Below are positions 15,611 to 24,497 of a stretch of DNA of 64,000 nucleotides, piece after piece. This stretch comes from Flavobacterium sasangense DSM 21067 (GTDB lineage Bacteria; Bacteroidota; Bacteroidia; Flavobacteriales; Flavobacteriaceae), in contig NZ_JMLU01000001.1 in assembly GCF_000686885.1 (NCBI RefSeq), positions 1-64,000 on the forward strand, given 5' to 3'. A program made the position numbers and the translations under genes. A model generated the notes under the pieces. It was not told where the DNA came from and made no database searches. It saw only the letters and a list, made by a program, of their open reading frames with translations. Each line of letters opens with the position of its first letter. The stretch's first letter is position 1.

Positions 15611-16215
15611 TATTTTTTCTCGTTATTAAAGTCAAATTCTACGTCAACTGGTTTTTCAGCACCTGCAACAGCATCAAAATATGGTTTTTCTTTGTAGTTT
15701 CCTAAGAACATTGAATTAGGGAACACCAAAATGTAGTTGTTGTATTTTTGAACCGCTTCGTTAAAACGCGTTCTTGCTGTTAAAATTTGATTTTCTGTAC
15801 TAGCCAATTCATCTTGTAATTTCAAGAAGTTTTGATTTGCTTTTAAATCTGGATATTGTTCCACAGTAACCAATAATCTTGACAAAGAACTATTTAAGTT
15901 TCCTTGTGCTTGATTAAATTGTGTTAATTGTTCAGGTGTCATATTCGTTGGATCAATTTTTACTGAAGTTGCTTCAGAACGTGCTTTAATTACGGCTTCT
16001 AAAGTAGATTTTTCAAAATCAGCAGAACCTTGAACCGTTTTAACTAAATTTCCAATAAGGTCATTTCTTCTTTGGTACGACGTTTCTACATTTCCCCATT
16101 CTTTATTTACTTCCTGATTAACACGAACAGCTCCGTTTTTGATACTAAAAAACCAAAATACAAGGACTAATAATAATCCACCACCGATAATAAAAGGCAA
16201 AAATTTTCTCATCAT
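15610..16215 (-). CDS. LemA family protein
   Basis: The product has 201 residues with an N-terminal membrane helix (about 5-24). A LemA coiled-coil bundle follows: VNQEVNKEWGNVETSYQRRNDLIGNLVKTVQG (about 33-64, the most conserved LemA motif), AVIKARSEAT, and LKANQNFLKLQDELASTENQI (about 124-144), then RTRFNEAVQKYN and FPNSMFLGNY. LemA proteins are membrane-anchored with an outside four-helix bundle, and their function is unknown. It heads the operon with two TPM genes. The frame has Met at codons 1 and 2; either could start. Confidence 0.93.
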   Translation of the reverse strand: MMRKFLPFIIGGGLLLVLVFWFFSIKNGAVRVNQEVNKEWGNVETSYQRRNDLIGNLVKTVQGSADFEKSTLEAVIKARSEATSVKIDPTNMTPEQLTQFNQAQGNLNSSLSRLLVTVEQYPDLKANQNFLKLQDELASTENQILTARTRFNEAVQKYNNYILVFPNSMFLGNYKEKPYFDAVAGAEKPVDVEFDFNNEKK

Positions 16216-16246
16216 TTTTTTAAGTTTTAAAAGTTTAATTTATTGT

Positions 16247-16579
16247 TTATAGTTGATTTTTAATGGTATTCAATTGTGCTTTAATCGTTTCTAACTTGCT
16301 GATAATTTCAAATTTATCTAGCGTTTTTTTCTGACCTTCTTTCAAATGCGTTTTGGCTCCTTCTAAGGTAAATCCGCGCTCTTTTACCAAATGATAAATC
16401 AATTGCAAATTCTTTACATCTTCTGGTGTAAACATGCGATTCCCTTTTGCGTTTTTCTTTGGTTTTAGAATATCAAATTCTTTATCCCAAAAACGAATCA
16501 AGGAAGCATTTACATTAAAAGCCTTAGCGATTTCGCCAATGCTGTAATATCTTTTATTTGGTGCTAATTCTAAATGCAT
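16247..16579 (-). CDS. MerR-family transcriptional regulator
   Basis: The product has 110 residues. An N-terminal winged helix-turn-helix of MerR type, RYYSIGEIAKAFNVNASLIRFWDKEFD (about 9-35), is followed by PKKNAKGNRMFTPEDVKNLQLIYHLVKERG. There is a short coiled-coil tail and no cysteine or ligand domain. This short type (HTH_MerR-SF, Bacteroidota) is likely a DNA-binding regulator of unknown target. It lies between the M23 peptidase gene and lemA on the same strand. The region just upstream of its start is a tandem hexamer repeat (16583-16648), which could alter its expression. Confidence 0.88.
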   Translation of the reverse strand: MHLELAPNKRYYSIGEIAKAFNVNASLIRFWDKEFDILKPKKNAKGNRMFTPEDVKNLQLIYHLVKERGFTLEGAKTHLKEGQKKTLDKFEIISKLETIKAQLNTIKNQL

Positions 16580-16582
16580 TTT

Positions 16583-16648
16583 TCAAATTCAAGTTCAAAT
16601 TCAATTACAAGTTCAAATTCAATTACAAGTTCAAGTTCAAGTTCAAAA
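16583..16648. repeat. Hexamer-based tandem repeat in the merR leader
   Basis: The plus strand carries CAAATTC followed by two exact 18-base units AAGTTCAAATTCAATTAC (16591-16608, 16609-16626) and then three AAGTTC hexamers. All units are multiples of six. It ends 4 bases before the merR start codon and begins about 12 bases after the peptidase stop on the minus strand. Related motifs (CAAGTACAAG) occur at 14295-14322. Copy number may vary by slippage. Confidence 0.85.
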
Positions 16649-16660
16649 CTTCTGAAATCG

Positions 16661-17638
16661 TTAATCCAGCGATTGGTTTTCTTGGTTCGCTAATTTTGAA
16701 ATTTCTATATATTCTTTTGCTGAAATACTTCCGTAATAGAAATTCAGCGGATTTACGCGTTCGCTTCCTTTGAAAACTTCATAGTGCAAATGCGGTGCCT
16801 GACTTCTTCCTGTACTTCCCACATAACCAATAATATCACCACGTTTCACTCTTTGACCTGGTCGGCAATTGTATTTACTTAAATGCGCATACAAGGTTTT
16901 GTAGCCATAACCGTGATTAATTTCAATATGATTCCCATAACCTGATAACGATGCATCTGCTTTATATACAACTCCATCACCTGTAGCGTAAATTGGTGTT
17001 CCGGTTCTTGCTGTAAAATCCATTCCGTAATGGAATTTTCTAATTTTCGTAAATGGATCACTTCGATAACCATAACCTGAAGCCATTTGTTTCAAGTCTT
17101 CATTTTTAACCGGTTGAATTGCAGGAATAGCGGCTAATAATTTCTCTTTTTGCTTGGCCAAAGCCACAATTTCATCCAACGATTTCGACTGAATTACCAA
17201 CTCTTTCGTTAAAATATCCACGCGTTTTGTCGTGTTTTCCATTAACTCTGAATTATTGAAACCTTGTAAATCTTTGTAACGGTTAACGCCTCCAAAACCT
17301 GCTTTTCGTTCTTCTTCAGAAATAGGAGTCGTATTAAAATATATTCTGTAAATATTGTTGTCTCTATTTTCAATCGCTTCCAAAACATCGTCCATCAAAT
17401 CCAACTTTTTATTCAAAACGGTGTAATTTAATTTTAAAGCTTCAATTTCTCTTGCCTGAATTTTATCTTTTGGTGTTTCGAAATAACTCGTATTTATCAA
17501 TAGTAGAAAAATTAAAAAACCAAACAACGCCGAAGACACCAAAAACAACACAACATAGCCAAACTTCTTCCTTTTTCTTGTCTGAATGCGCTTGTATGCT
17601 AAATTTTCTGAATCGTAATAATATTTTACCTTCGACAT
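16661..17638 (-). CDS. M23 family metallopeptidase (LytM-type), membrane anchored
   Basis: The product has 325 residues with a membrane helix at about 26-48 and a periplasmic coiled coil at about 60-175. The C-terminal M23/LytM domain spans about 185-300. Zinc-site motifs are intact: HYGMDF (first His and Asp) and HLHYE (HxH), with the substrate-groove segment GYVGSTGRSQAPHLHYEVF. This suggests an active endopeptidase that cuts peptidoglycan cross-links, like DipM/EnvC relatives with active sites. It is divergent from alaS with about 175 bases between. A merR gene follows on the same strand. Confidence 0.93.
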   Translation of the reverse strand: MSKVKYYYDSENLAYKRIQTRKRKKFGYVVLFLVSSALFGFLIFLLLINTSYFETPKDKIQAREIEALKLNYTVLNKKLDLMDDVLEAIENRDNNIYRIYFNTTPISEEERKAGFGGVNRYKDLQGFNNSELMENTTKRVDILTKELVIQSKSLDEIVALAKQKEKLLAAIPAIQPVKNEDLKQMASGYGYRSDPFTKIRKFHYGMDFTARTGTPIYATGDGVVYKADASLSGYGNHIEINHGYGYKTLYAHLSKYNCRPGQRVKRGDIIGYVGSTGRSQAPHLHYEVFKGSERVNPLNFYYGSISAKEYIEISKLANQENQSLD

Positions 17639-17814
17639 ATATGAAAATATACTATTTTTGTGCCAAATTTATTGGTTGACATAGGTTATACGAACAAATT
17701 TAAGAAATGTTTCATTCTTTAGCTATTTTATTTTTAGTTGGGCTATTTTTTTGGACATTTACTTTCGTTTCCGCATCACAATAAACAAATAAAAACAGAT
17801 CTAAATTATTGATA

Positions 17815-20451
17815 ATGAAATCGCAAGACATTCGTAAAGCATACCTGAATTTTTTTGAATCAAAAGGGCATTTAATTGTTCCTTCTGCGCCAATCGTTTT
17901 AAAAGACGATCCAACCTTGATGTTCAACAACTCGGGAATGGCCCAATTCAAAGAATATTTCTTAGGCAATGGAACTCCAAAAAGTCCAAGAATTGCCGAT
18001 ACGCAAAAATGTCTTCGTGTTTCTGGAAAACACAATGATTTGGAAGATGTAGGTTTTGATACTTATCACCACACCATGTTTGAAATGCTTGGAAACTGGT
18101 CGTTTGGCGATTATTTCAAGAAAGAAGCCTTAGCTTGGGCTTGGGAATTTCTTACTGAAGTATTAAAGTTAGACAAAGACCGTTTATACGTTTCTGTTTT
18201 TGAAGGAAATCCAGCAGAGAACGTTCCGTTTGACCAAGAAGCATTTGATATTTGGAAACAATACGTTTCGGAAGACCGCATCATTTTAGGAAATAAAAAA
18301 GATAACTTCTGGGAAATGGGCGACCAAGGTCCGTGTGGTCCATGTTCGGAAATTCATATCGATTTGAGAACCGATGCAGAACGTGCAACTGTTTCAGGGA
18401 GAGATTTAGTAAATGCTGATCATCCACAAGTAGTGGAAATTTGGAACAACGTATTTATGGAATTCAACCGAAAAGCTGATGGTTCGCTAGAAAAATTACC
18501 AGCACAACACGTAGATACCGGAATGGGATTTGAGCGTTTGTGTATGGCAATGCAAAACGTGACTTCGAATTATGATACGGATGTTTTCACTCCGCTTATC
18601 GCGAAAGTTGAAGAAATTACAGGATTAAAATACACTTCAAACGAAGTTAAAAACATATCAAAAGAACAAAACAAAACTAATATTGCGATTCGTGTAATTG
18701 TAGACCACGTTCGTGCGGTAGCTTTTGCTATTGCTGATGGACAATTACCTTCAAATACAGGTGCTGGTTATGTAATTCGTAGAATTTTACGTCGTGCGAT
18801 TCGTTACGGATTTACGTTTTTAGGAACGAAAGAACCTTTCATCAATAAATTGGTGGAAGTTTTAGCGAATCAAATGGGCGAATTTTTCCCTGAGATTAAA
18901 TCGCAACAACAACTGGTTACCAATGTAATTCGCGAAGAAGAAGCTTCTTTCTTAAGAACTTTGGAACAAGGATTACAATTATTGGATAAAGTAGTTGCTG
19001 AAACATCTGGAAAAGAAGTTTCGGGTGAAAAAGTATTCGAATTGTACGATACATTTGGTTTCCCAAAAGACTTAACTGCTTTGATTTTAAAAGAAAAAGG
19101 CTATTCGTTTAACGAAACTGAATTTGAAACCGAATTACAAAAACAAAAAGCTCGTTCTCGCGCAGCTTCTGAAGTAACTACTGATGACTGGAAAGTTTTA
19201 ATTGACGGAAATGTGGAAACATTCATTGGTTATGACCAAACGGAAAACAACGTTAAAATCACTAGAATTCGTAAAGTAGATTCTAAAAAAGATGGTGTTT
19301 TATACCAAATTGTTTTAGATGCAACCCCGTTCTATCCAGAAGGTGGTGGACAAGTAGGTGATAAAGGAACCTTAGTTTCGGCAAACGAAACCATCGAAAT
19401 TATTGATACTAAAAAAGAAAACAACTTAATATTACATTTCGCAAAACAACTTCCTGAAAATATTGAAGCTGGATTTGTAGCAAAAGTAAATACCGATTTA
19501 AGAACTTCGACTTCTAAAAATCACTCAGCTACGCATTTGATGCATTTGGCTTTGAGAAGCATTTTAGGAACACATGTAGAACAAAAAGGTTCGTTAGTAA
19601 ATCCAAATTACTTACGTTTTGACTTTTCGCATTTCTCTAAAGTTTCAGAGGATGAATTACGTCAAGTTGAAGCAAGTGTGAATCAACAAATTGAAGCGCA
19701 ATTACAATTGGTAGAACACAGAAATATCCCAATCAAAGAAGCATTAGACAAAGGTGCAATGGCATTATTTGGAGAGAAATATGGCGACAACGTTCGTATG
19801 ATTGAATTTGGAGATAGTAAAGAATTATGTGGAGGAATTCACGTAAAAAACACCGCTGATATTTGGCATTTCAAAATTGTTTCAGAAGGTGCTGTTGCGG
19901 CTGGAATTCGTCGTATTGAGGCGATTACTGGTGATGCGGTGAAAGATTTTTATAAAAATCAAGAAGACACTTTAGCGGAAATAAAAGAAGTATTGAAAAA
20001 CCCACAAGATGTTTTAAAATCGGTGGCTTCATTACAAGATGACAATGCGAAATTGAAAAAACAATTGGAGCAATTAGTTAAAGAAAAAATCGAAGGATTA
20101 AAAAATACTTTAATTAACGATTTCCAAGAAGTAAACGGAATCCAATTTTTGGCTAAACAAGTAGATTTATCTATGAGTTCGACTAAAGATTTAGCACAAG
20201 CTATTGGAACTTCAAAACCAAATGCGTTTGTGTTTTTAGCTTCGGTTGAAGATAATGCTCCAAATATTCATTGCTACATTTCAAAAGAATTAGTAGCTGA
20301 AAAAGGATTAAACGCTGGAAACGTCATCAGAGAATTAGGAAAACTAATCGATGGAAACGGTGGCGGACAACCATTCTTCGCTTCAGGAAAAGGGAAAAAT
20401 GTAGTTGGAATTAAAGAGGCGTTGGAGAAAGCGGTTGAATTTGTTAAATAA
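17815..20451 (+). CDS. alaS: Alanyl-tRNA synthetase
   Basis: The product has 878 residues, normal for bacterial AlaRS. The start ATG at 17815 gives [19 protein letters not shown], the expected N-terminus; the TTG two codons earlier is not needed. The class II catalytic core is at about 1-250 (motif 2 around [22 protein letters not shown]). The editing domain carries [16 protein letters not shown] (about 568-583, HxxxH zinc motif) and [10 protein letters not shown] (about 670-679, CxxxH). The C-terminal C-Ala/DHHA1 domain ends with [14 protein letters not shown]. It charges tRNA-Ala in the cytoplasm. A hairpin follows at 20557. Confidence 0.98.
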   Translation: MKSQDIRKAYLNFFESKGHLIVPSAPIVLKDDPTLMFNNSGMAQFKEYFLGNGTPKSPRIADTQKCLRVSGKHNDLEDVGFDTYHHTMFEMLGNWSFGDYFKKEALAWAWEFLTEVLKLDKDRLYVSVFEGNPAENVPFDQEAFDIWKQYVSEDRIILGNKKDNFWEMGDQGPCGPCSEIHIDLRTDAERATVSGRDLVNADHPQVVEIWNNVFMEFNRKADGSLEKLPAQHVDTGMGFERLCMAMQNVTSNYDTDVFTPLIAKVEEITGLKYTSNEVKNISKEQNKTNIAIRVIVDHVRAVAFAIADGQLPSNTGAGYVIRRILRRAIRYGFTFLGTKEPFINKLVEVLANQMGEFFPEIKSQQQLVTNVIREEEASFLRTLEQGLQLLDKVVAETSGKEVSGEKVFELYDTFGFPKDLTALILKEKGYSFNETEFETELQKQKARSRAASEVTTDDWKVLIDGNVETFIGYDQTENNVKITRIRKVDSKKDGVLYQIVLDATPFYPEGGGQVGDKGTLVSANETIEIIDTKKENNLILHFAKQLPENIEAGFVAKVNTDLRTSTSKNHSATHLMHLALRSILGTHVEQKGSLVNPNYLRFDFSHFSKVSEDELRQVEASVNQQIEAQLQLVEHRNIPIKEALDKGAMALFGEKYGDNVRMIEFGDSKELCGGIHVKNTADIWHFKIVSEGAVAAGIRRIEAITGDAVKDFYKNQEDTLAEIKEVLKNPQDVLKSVASLQDDNAKLKKQLEQLVKEKIEGLKNTLINDFQEVNGIQFLAKQVDLSMSSTKDLAQAIGTSKPNAFVFLASVEDNAPNIHCYISKELVAEKGLNAGNVIRELGKLIDGNGGGQPFFASGKGKNVVGIKEALEKAVEFVK

Positions 20452-20464
20452 CAATTCTAATGTT

Positions 20465-20539
20465 TTGTCATCCTGGACTCGTTTCAGGATCTTTAATAAC
20501 TTATATTAATGAGATGCTGAAACGAGTTCAGCAAGACAA
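20465..20539. repeat. REP-like imperfect palindrome after alaS
   Basis: Left arm TTGTCATCCTGGACTCGTTT plus CAGGATCT and right arm AGATGCTGAAACGAG plus TTCAGCAAGACAA are inverted copies differing at about five positions, with an 18-base A/T centre. This is a common class of intergenic repeat in Flavobacteriaceae (consensus close to TTGTCATTCTGA-CTTGTTTCAG-ATCT). It has no coding potential. It may act as a transcript-stabilising stem or a non-autonomous mobile repeat. Confidence 0.75.
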
Positions 20540-20555
20540 TAATTCTTCTTATTAC

Positions 20556-20590
20556 AAATGCCGATAAATAAAATTTTGTCGGTATTTTTT
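20556..20590 (+). terminator. Terminator downstream of alaS
   Basis: ATGCCGA and TCGGTAT pair around an A/T-rich loop and are followed by seven Ts. It lies about 105 bases after the alaS stop, beyond the palindromic repeat, and before the next lipoprotein gene. Confidence 0.65.
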
Positions 20591-20656
20591 TATAAAAAAA
20601 TTTGGAAAATCGTTTTTTTTTTTTTGATTTGTATAAATTTAACTAATTGTATTCCA

Positions 20657-21391
20657 ATGAAAAAACTACTTTATCTTTTTGCTTTTTTAATGGTTGTTTT
20701 GAGTTCTTGTACTAGTGACAACGATGATACCTCTTCACCTGTTTTACTAACACGTTATGTAGAAACATTAGAAGATGGTTCAACTTTTACTATGAATTTT
20801 AATTATAATGGTAATAAACTTTTGGGTTCGACTGGTGATTTCAACTCATCTACAACTGTAACTTACACAGGAAATTTAATTACTAAAATTGAATATTTCA
20901 GAGCAGGAACACTAACACAAGAAAACATATATCAATACAACAGTAATGATAAATTAATAAATTCTAAAAGAAATGAATATTCATCAAGTGGCAACTACGG
21001 AACAAGCGTTGACTATACTTATAATACAGATGGAACTGTAAGTTTTTCTAAGTATAGTGGAGATTTAGACATTCCTCTTACATTGTCATCTGAAGGGTAT
21101 TTTACTTTTGATTCCCAAGGCAGAGTTACTTCCGTAATTCATGATAATGGATACGAAGAAACATTCACTTATGATACTAAAAACTCTCCTTACAAGAATA
21201 TTTTAGGAATGGACAAATTACCTTTTGAAATGGATTATGCCAATAATTTTGTTAATAATTTCTTAAGTAGAAATGATACTTATTCAGGATCAGATTTTAC
21301 TTTAACTTACAATTCAAGTGATTACTTAATCTCTGAAATAGAAGATGATGGTGAAGAAATAACAACAACTCAATATTATTACAATAATTAA
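20657..21391 (+). CDS. Lipoprotein of unknown function
   Basis: The product has 244 residues from MKKLLYLFAFLMVVLSSC (ATG at 20657); the frame runs further upstream, but that extension crosses the terminator. The Cys at about 18 marks a lipoprotein signal, followed by an acidic linker (TSDNDD) typical of outer-surface lipoproteins in Bacteroidota. The rest has YD/RHS-like strands (IYQYNSNDKLINSKRNEYSSSG, FTYDTKNSPYKNI), as in DUF4595-like proteins. No catalytic motif is visible. It is first of three adjacent genes for small exported proteins with 4- and 10-base spacing. Confidence 0.7.
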   Translation: MKKLLYLFAFLMVVLSSCTSDNDDTSSPVLLTRYVETLEDGSTFTMNFNYNGNKLLGSTGDFNSSTTVTYTGNLITKIEYFRAGTLTQENIYQYNSNDKLINSKRNEYSSSGNYGTSVDYTYNTDGTVSFSKYSGDLDIPLTLSSEGYFTFDSQGRVTSVIHDNGYEETFTYDTKNSPYKNILGMDKLPFEMDYANNFVNNFLSRNDTYSGSDFTLTYNSSDYLISEIEDDGEEITTTQYYYNN

Positions 21392-21395
21392 AAAA

Positions 21396-21989
21396 ATGAG
21401 AAAACTACTTTATATTTTTGCTTTTCTTTTTACTTGTTATGTTTCAGGACAACAAGAATTTTCATATGGCGTTGTAATAGGTAATAGCTTTTATACAATT
21501 GCCAATAACAATGGAACAAATAGTATGAATACAGATGATTATAGCACTTTTACTTTTGGTGGTTATGGAGAATATAATTTTACAGAAAAAACAGGAATTA
21601 AAACTGAAATCTTATTTGCTAAAAACACATTTTTATATTATCCAACAAAACAACCTTTTGAAATGAATATCCTAAGCATTTCACCTAATTTCAAATATGA
21701 TTTTGGTGAAACATATAGAGATGGATTTTATATGTTAGCAGGACCAAAATTAGCATTTATAACTGGTGTTAAATCAGAAGGAGAAGATGTAAAAGACAGT
21801 TTTGAAACTTTTAATTTAGGTGCTCAATTAGGTTTTGGATGGCGTATATTAAAATTTTTTGATATTCAAACAAAATTAGATTATGAATTAACACCATTTT
21901 TTAAATTGAATAATGGTAATAAAAGCAACTTTTTTGGTGCTGTAATTTCTGCAAACATTGATTTATCAAGAGTGCTTTCAAACAACTAA
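21396..21989 (+). CDS. Outer-membrane beta-barrel protein (porin family)
   Basis: The product has 197 residues with a signal peptide (about 1-18, ending YVSGQ). Alternating hydrophobic strands suggest an eight-strand barrel of the OMP_b-brl type: FTFGGYGEYNFTEKTGIKTEILFAK, FKYDFGETYRDGFYMLAGPKLAF and FNLGAQLGFGWRILKFFDIQTKLDYEL. It is similar in design to OmpW/OmpX-like proteins; its function is unknown. The gene starts 4 bases after the lipoprotein gene, and the first eight codons resemble the start of that gene (MRKLLYIFAFLF against MKKLLYLFAFLM), consistent with related signal peptides. Confidence 0.78.
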   Translation: MRKLLYIFAFLFTCYVSGQQEFSYGVVIGNSFYTIANNNGTNSMNTDDYSTFTFGGYGEYNFTEKTGIKTEILFAKNTFLYYPTKQPFEMNILSISPNFKYDFGETYRDGFYMLAGPKLAFITGVKSEGEDVKDSFETFNLGAQLGFGWRILKFFDIQTKLDYELTPFFKLNNGNKSNFFGAVISANIDLSRVLSNN

Positions 21990-21999
21990 ACTTCAAAAC

Positions 22000-22485
22000 A
22001 TGAAACTATTTTATTTCTTAATCTTTACAATCCCATTTTTAGGATTTTCTCAAGGATTTTCTCCACCAAGAAACAATGTTAATGTGAATAATCAATTGTT
22101 TAGTCACAGAAACCAAATGATGCAACATCAACAAATCATTAAAACCTTAGAAACAAAAGTTGCTACAGACGAAGAAACATTAGTTACTGAAACGAATAAA
22201 AAGGAAAGTACAATAAAAAGCAATGAAGAATTAAATTCAAAATTAAATCAACTAAATGAAGAGTTCGCATCGATTGAGAATGATTCAAACCTTACAGCAG
22301 ATGAAAAATCTAAAAAGTCTGCAAAAATCAAAAAGGAAATCAGCAGTACTCAATCTAAAATTAATTTGAATTCGAAAAAAATAGAAATTTCTACAAAAAA
22401 GATAGAAACCCTAGAAAAAAGAATTGAAAGCTCTAAGAAAGAACTTGAAGAAAAAAAGAAAAAAGAGGAAGAAAAGAAAAAATAA
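22000..22485 (+). CDS. Secreted coiled-coil protein
   Basis: The product has 161 residues from MKLFYFLIFTIPFLGFSQ (ATG at 22000; earlier in-frame codons overlap the barrel gene). After the signal peptide it is almost entirely a charged coiled coil with Lys/Glu-rich repeats (about 45-161), ending in EEKKKKEEEKKK. No catalytic domain is seen. It may be a periplasmic structural or chaperone-like protein, but low-complexity composition makes homology unreliable. A strong terminator follows at once. Confidence 0.65.
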   Translation: MKLFYFLIFTIPFLGFSQGFSPPRNNVNVNNQLFSHRNQMMQHQQIIKTLETKVATDEETLVTETNKKESTIKSNEELNSKLNQLNEEFASIENDSNLTADEKSKKSAKIKKEISSTQSKINLNSKKIEISTKKIETLEKRIESSKKELEEKKKKEEEKKK

Positions 22486-22490
22486 ATCAC

Positions 22491-22526
22491 ATCCCGACAA
22501 GCTAAAAAACTTGTCGGGATTTTTTT
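22491..22526. terminator. Strong terminator between convergent genes
   Basis: ATCCCGACAAG (22491-22501) pairs with CTTGTCGGGAT (22510-22520), followed by six Ts. It ends the three-gene envelope cluster. The convergent ridA gene stops at 22525, inside the T-run. Confidence 0.9.
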
Positions 22527-22896
22527 ATTCCACAACGGCAATCGCTTCAATTTCAATCAACCATTCATTTTTTCCTAAGCTTTGAATTCCAACTAAAGTG
22601 CTGGCCGGATAATTTTCAATTCCTAGAAATTCTTTTCTGACTTTTCTAAAAATAGGTAAGTCGATTTCTGGATTAAAATTCACGATGTAAGTGTTCATTT
22701 TTACTACATCTTTAAACGTTGCATTAGAATTAGCAAGTTGCTTTTCTAAATTTTGAAATGTGGCAATGGTTTGTGCTTCTAAATTTGCACCATCACCTAT
22801 TTGTCCAGAAATGTAAAGTGTTTTAAAATTTCCTGTTTTTACTACAACCGTTTGAGTGAATCCTTCATTAGGTTCGATGTATTCTTTTTCAATCAT
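22525..22896 (-). CDS. RidA family reactive-intermediate deaminase
   Basis: The product has 123 residues from MIEKEYIEPNEGFTQ (ATG at 22896). The Rid/YjgF fold covers the whole length: FKTLYISGQIGDGANLEAQT, VVKMNTYIVNFNP and YPASTLVGIQSLGKNEWLIEIEAIAVV. Rid proteins hydrolyse reactive enamine/imine intermediates from PLP enzymes in the cytoplasm. The arginine that contacts the substrate carboxylate in canonical RidA (R105 in the PxRxT segment) is missing here (PASTLVG instead of PARTTV), so it belongs to another Rid subgroup and its activity is uncertain. Confidence 0.85.
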   Translation of the reverse strand: MIEKEYIEPNEGFTQTVVVKTGNFKTLYISGQIGDGANLEAQTIATFQNLEKQLANSNATFKDVVKMNTYIVNFNPEIDLPIFRKVRKEFLGIENYPASTLVGIQSLGKNEWLIEIEAIAVVE

Positions 22897-22976
22897 TTGT
22901 ATGGTATTAAATCTTGAGTAAAAATACTCGTTTTTTGTAAAAAGTAGTTTAAATTTGGACTTTAAACCCAACTGAT

Positions 22977-23930
22977 TTGCAATTCACTACCAAAATACCC
23001 GTTCAAAAAAGCGCTTTCCCAATCGATTATGATTCGAAAGTTATGTTATTGGGTTCATGTTTTGCGGAGAATATGGGTAAAAAGTTTGATTATTTTAAAT
23101 TTCAAGCCACTACCAATCCGTTTGGAATTATTTTTAATGCGGTTTCTTTAGAAAGGTTAATTCGTCGTGCTGTTGAAAATAGAACGTTTACCGAAAACGA
23201 TATTTTCTTTCATAACGATTTATGGCATTGCTATGAAGTACATTCGGAACTATCAAATTCGGATAAAGATGCCTTTTTAAAATCTTTAAACAATATAATC
23301 CGTTCGACAAATAAACAATTAAACGATTCAACACACATTATAATTACGCTAGGAACGTCGTGGGTGTATCGAAATATAGAATCAAACGAAATTGTCGCCA
23401 ACTGTCATAAAGTCCCGCAAAAGCAGTTTACAAAAGAATTGTTGTCGATTCATCAAACCGAAGAAAGTTTACAAAGTATTATTTCATTAATACATTCGGT
23501 TAACCCAAATTGCAATTTTATTTTTACGGTTTCTCCTGTACGCCATATAAAGGATGGATTTACAGAAAACACGCTAAGTAAAGCGCATTTGATTGCGGCA
23601 ATTCACAAAACAATCACCCATCTCAAATCACCCATCACCTATTTCCCATCTTACGAAATTATGATGGACGAATTGCGCGATTATCGTTTTTATGCTGAAG
23701 ATATGTTGCATCCGAATCAAACTGCAATCGATTATATCTGGATTCAATTCTTTGAAAATTATATTTCTGAATCGGTTTTTGGATTAATGAATGAGATTTG
23801 CTCTATTCAAAAAGGATTGCAACATCGTCCGTTTAATCCAAATACAGAAAATCATCAGAAATTCTTAAATCAACTCGATTTAAAAATCAAAGCCATTAAA
23901 AATCAATATCCTTTTATAAAATTTTGTTAA
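22977..23930 (+). CDS. GSCFA-domain protein
   Basis: The product has 317 residues. The start is a TTG at 22977, which gives MQFTTKIPVQKSAFPIDYDS, the expected N-terminus for the family. The name-giving motif GSCFAENMG lies at about 26-34. THIIITLGTSWVYR and FIFTVSPVRHIKDGF (about 177-191) fit the GSCFA fold, which resembles SGNH/GDSL hydrolases (Gly-Ser in GSCFA as block I; the HPNQ segment near 241 as block V). It is a probable hydrolase or acyl esterase of unknown substrate, without a signal peptide. The stop is directly followed by the 20-bp palindrome at 23931. Confidence 0.88.
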   Translation: MQFTTKIPVQKSAFPIDYDSKVMLLGSCFAENMGKKFDYFKFQATTNPFGIIFNAVSLERLIRRAVENRTFTENDIFFHNDLWHCYEVHSELSNSDKDAFLKSLNNIIRSTNKQLNDSTHIIITLGTSWVYRNIESNEIVANCHKVPQKQFTKELLSIHQTEESLQSIISLIHSVNPNCNFIFTVSPVRHIKDGFTENTLSKAHLIAAIHKTITHLKSPITYFPSYEIMMDELRDYRFYAEDMLHPNQTAIDYIWIQFFENYISESVFGLMNEICSIQKGLQHRPFNPNTENHQKFLNQLDLKIKAIKNQYPFIKFC

Positions 23931-23950
23931 AATACGACAATTGTCGTATT
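23931..23950. promoter_or_regulatory. Operator-like palindrome, site 1
   Basis: AATACGACAATTGTCGTATT is a perfect 20-bp palindrome with no loop. Its last base is 23 bases before an AATTTT box (23973-23978), which is followed after 10 bases by TAAATAT (23989-23995). The same layout occurs at 26764 and 29474. It is placed as the binding site for a dimeric regulator, most simply the LuxR-type response regulator encoded at 28815. It begins right after the GSCFA stop, but it lacks a T-run and so is not a terminator. Confidence 0.75.
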
Positions 23951-23972
23951 TCCTACCTTATCCTTTTTTGTG

Positions 23973-23996
23973 AATTTTGACTTATCAATAAATATA
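23973..23996 (+). promoter_or_regulatory. Promoter-like boxes of the site-1 operon
   Basis: AATTTT (23973) and TAAATAT (23989) are 16 bases apart start to start, exactly as at site 2. The ATG of the first gene follows at 24010. The -7-like box departs from TAnnTTTG, as expected for a promoter that needs an activator. Confidence 0.5.
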
Positions 23997-24009
23997 AAAA
24001 TTCACACTT

Positions 24010-24489
24010 ATGAAAACTTTAAAAAATTCAACTCTATTTTGTTTGTTACTTTTATTCGTTTCGATTCAATTCGCAACAGCTCAAAAATTAGTTAATGCAT
24101 CGGAAGTTACACCTTCTTTATTAAAAGAAACTTGCGACAATGCCTACATAGAAGTATTAGAAGTTAAAGACACTTATATAAAAATTAAAAACACTTATAG
24201 TGTATATCTTGATATTGACGACAATAAAAGGTTCGTAACATTTAGTAGCGTTTATAATCTTGTTGATGGTGCTTCAAAAAAAGATGCACTAGAATTAGTA
24301 AACAAATTAAATGCTGAAGTAGCTTTAATTAAGGTTTACTATTCCGAAAGCACAAACACCATTACTTATTTCTATTATTTTTGGACGGAAGGCGGATTTA
24401 CACAAAAATCCTTAATTAGTTCTTTACGCCTTTATAAAACGGCATTGGATTTATCTTTAGATAAAGACACAGGTAAACTTATTAAATAA
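24010..24489 (+). CDS. Secreted protein of unknown function
   Basis: The product has 159 residues with a signal peptide (about 1-24, ending ATAQK). The mature part has mixed strands and helices (YIEVLEVKDTYIKIKNTYSVYLDIDD; KDALELVNKLNAEVALIKVYYS), reminiscent of small bacterial sensory or YbjN-like alpha/beta domains, but no family is assigned. It is the first gene of a three-gene operon controlled by palindrome site 1, and lies 8 bases ahead of the next gene. Co-regulation with the two-component system suggests an envelope-response role. Confidence 0.6.
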   Translation: MKTLKNSTLFCLLLLFVSIQFATAQKLVNASEVTPSLLKETCDNAYIEVLEVKDTYIKIKNTYSVYLDIDDNKRFVTFSSVYNLVDGASKKDALELVNKLNAEVALIKVYYSESTNTITYFYYFWTEGGFTQKSLISSLRLYKTALDLSLDKDTGKLIK

Positions 24490-24497
24490 AAATATTT

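Noticed and set aside
17712..18035. 107-codon frame opposite the alaS start
   Set aside because: It covers the conserved alaS N-terminus and has no recognisable start or domain.
22350..22556. Phe/Ser-rich frame on the minus strand
   Set aside because: It is antisense to the Lys/Glu-rich coiled-coil gene and runs through the terminator; composition is a by-product.
23931..23950. Palindrome read as a terminator of the GSCFA gene
   Set aside because: It has no loop and no T-run, and the same element recurs at two places with fixed distance to promoter boxes.
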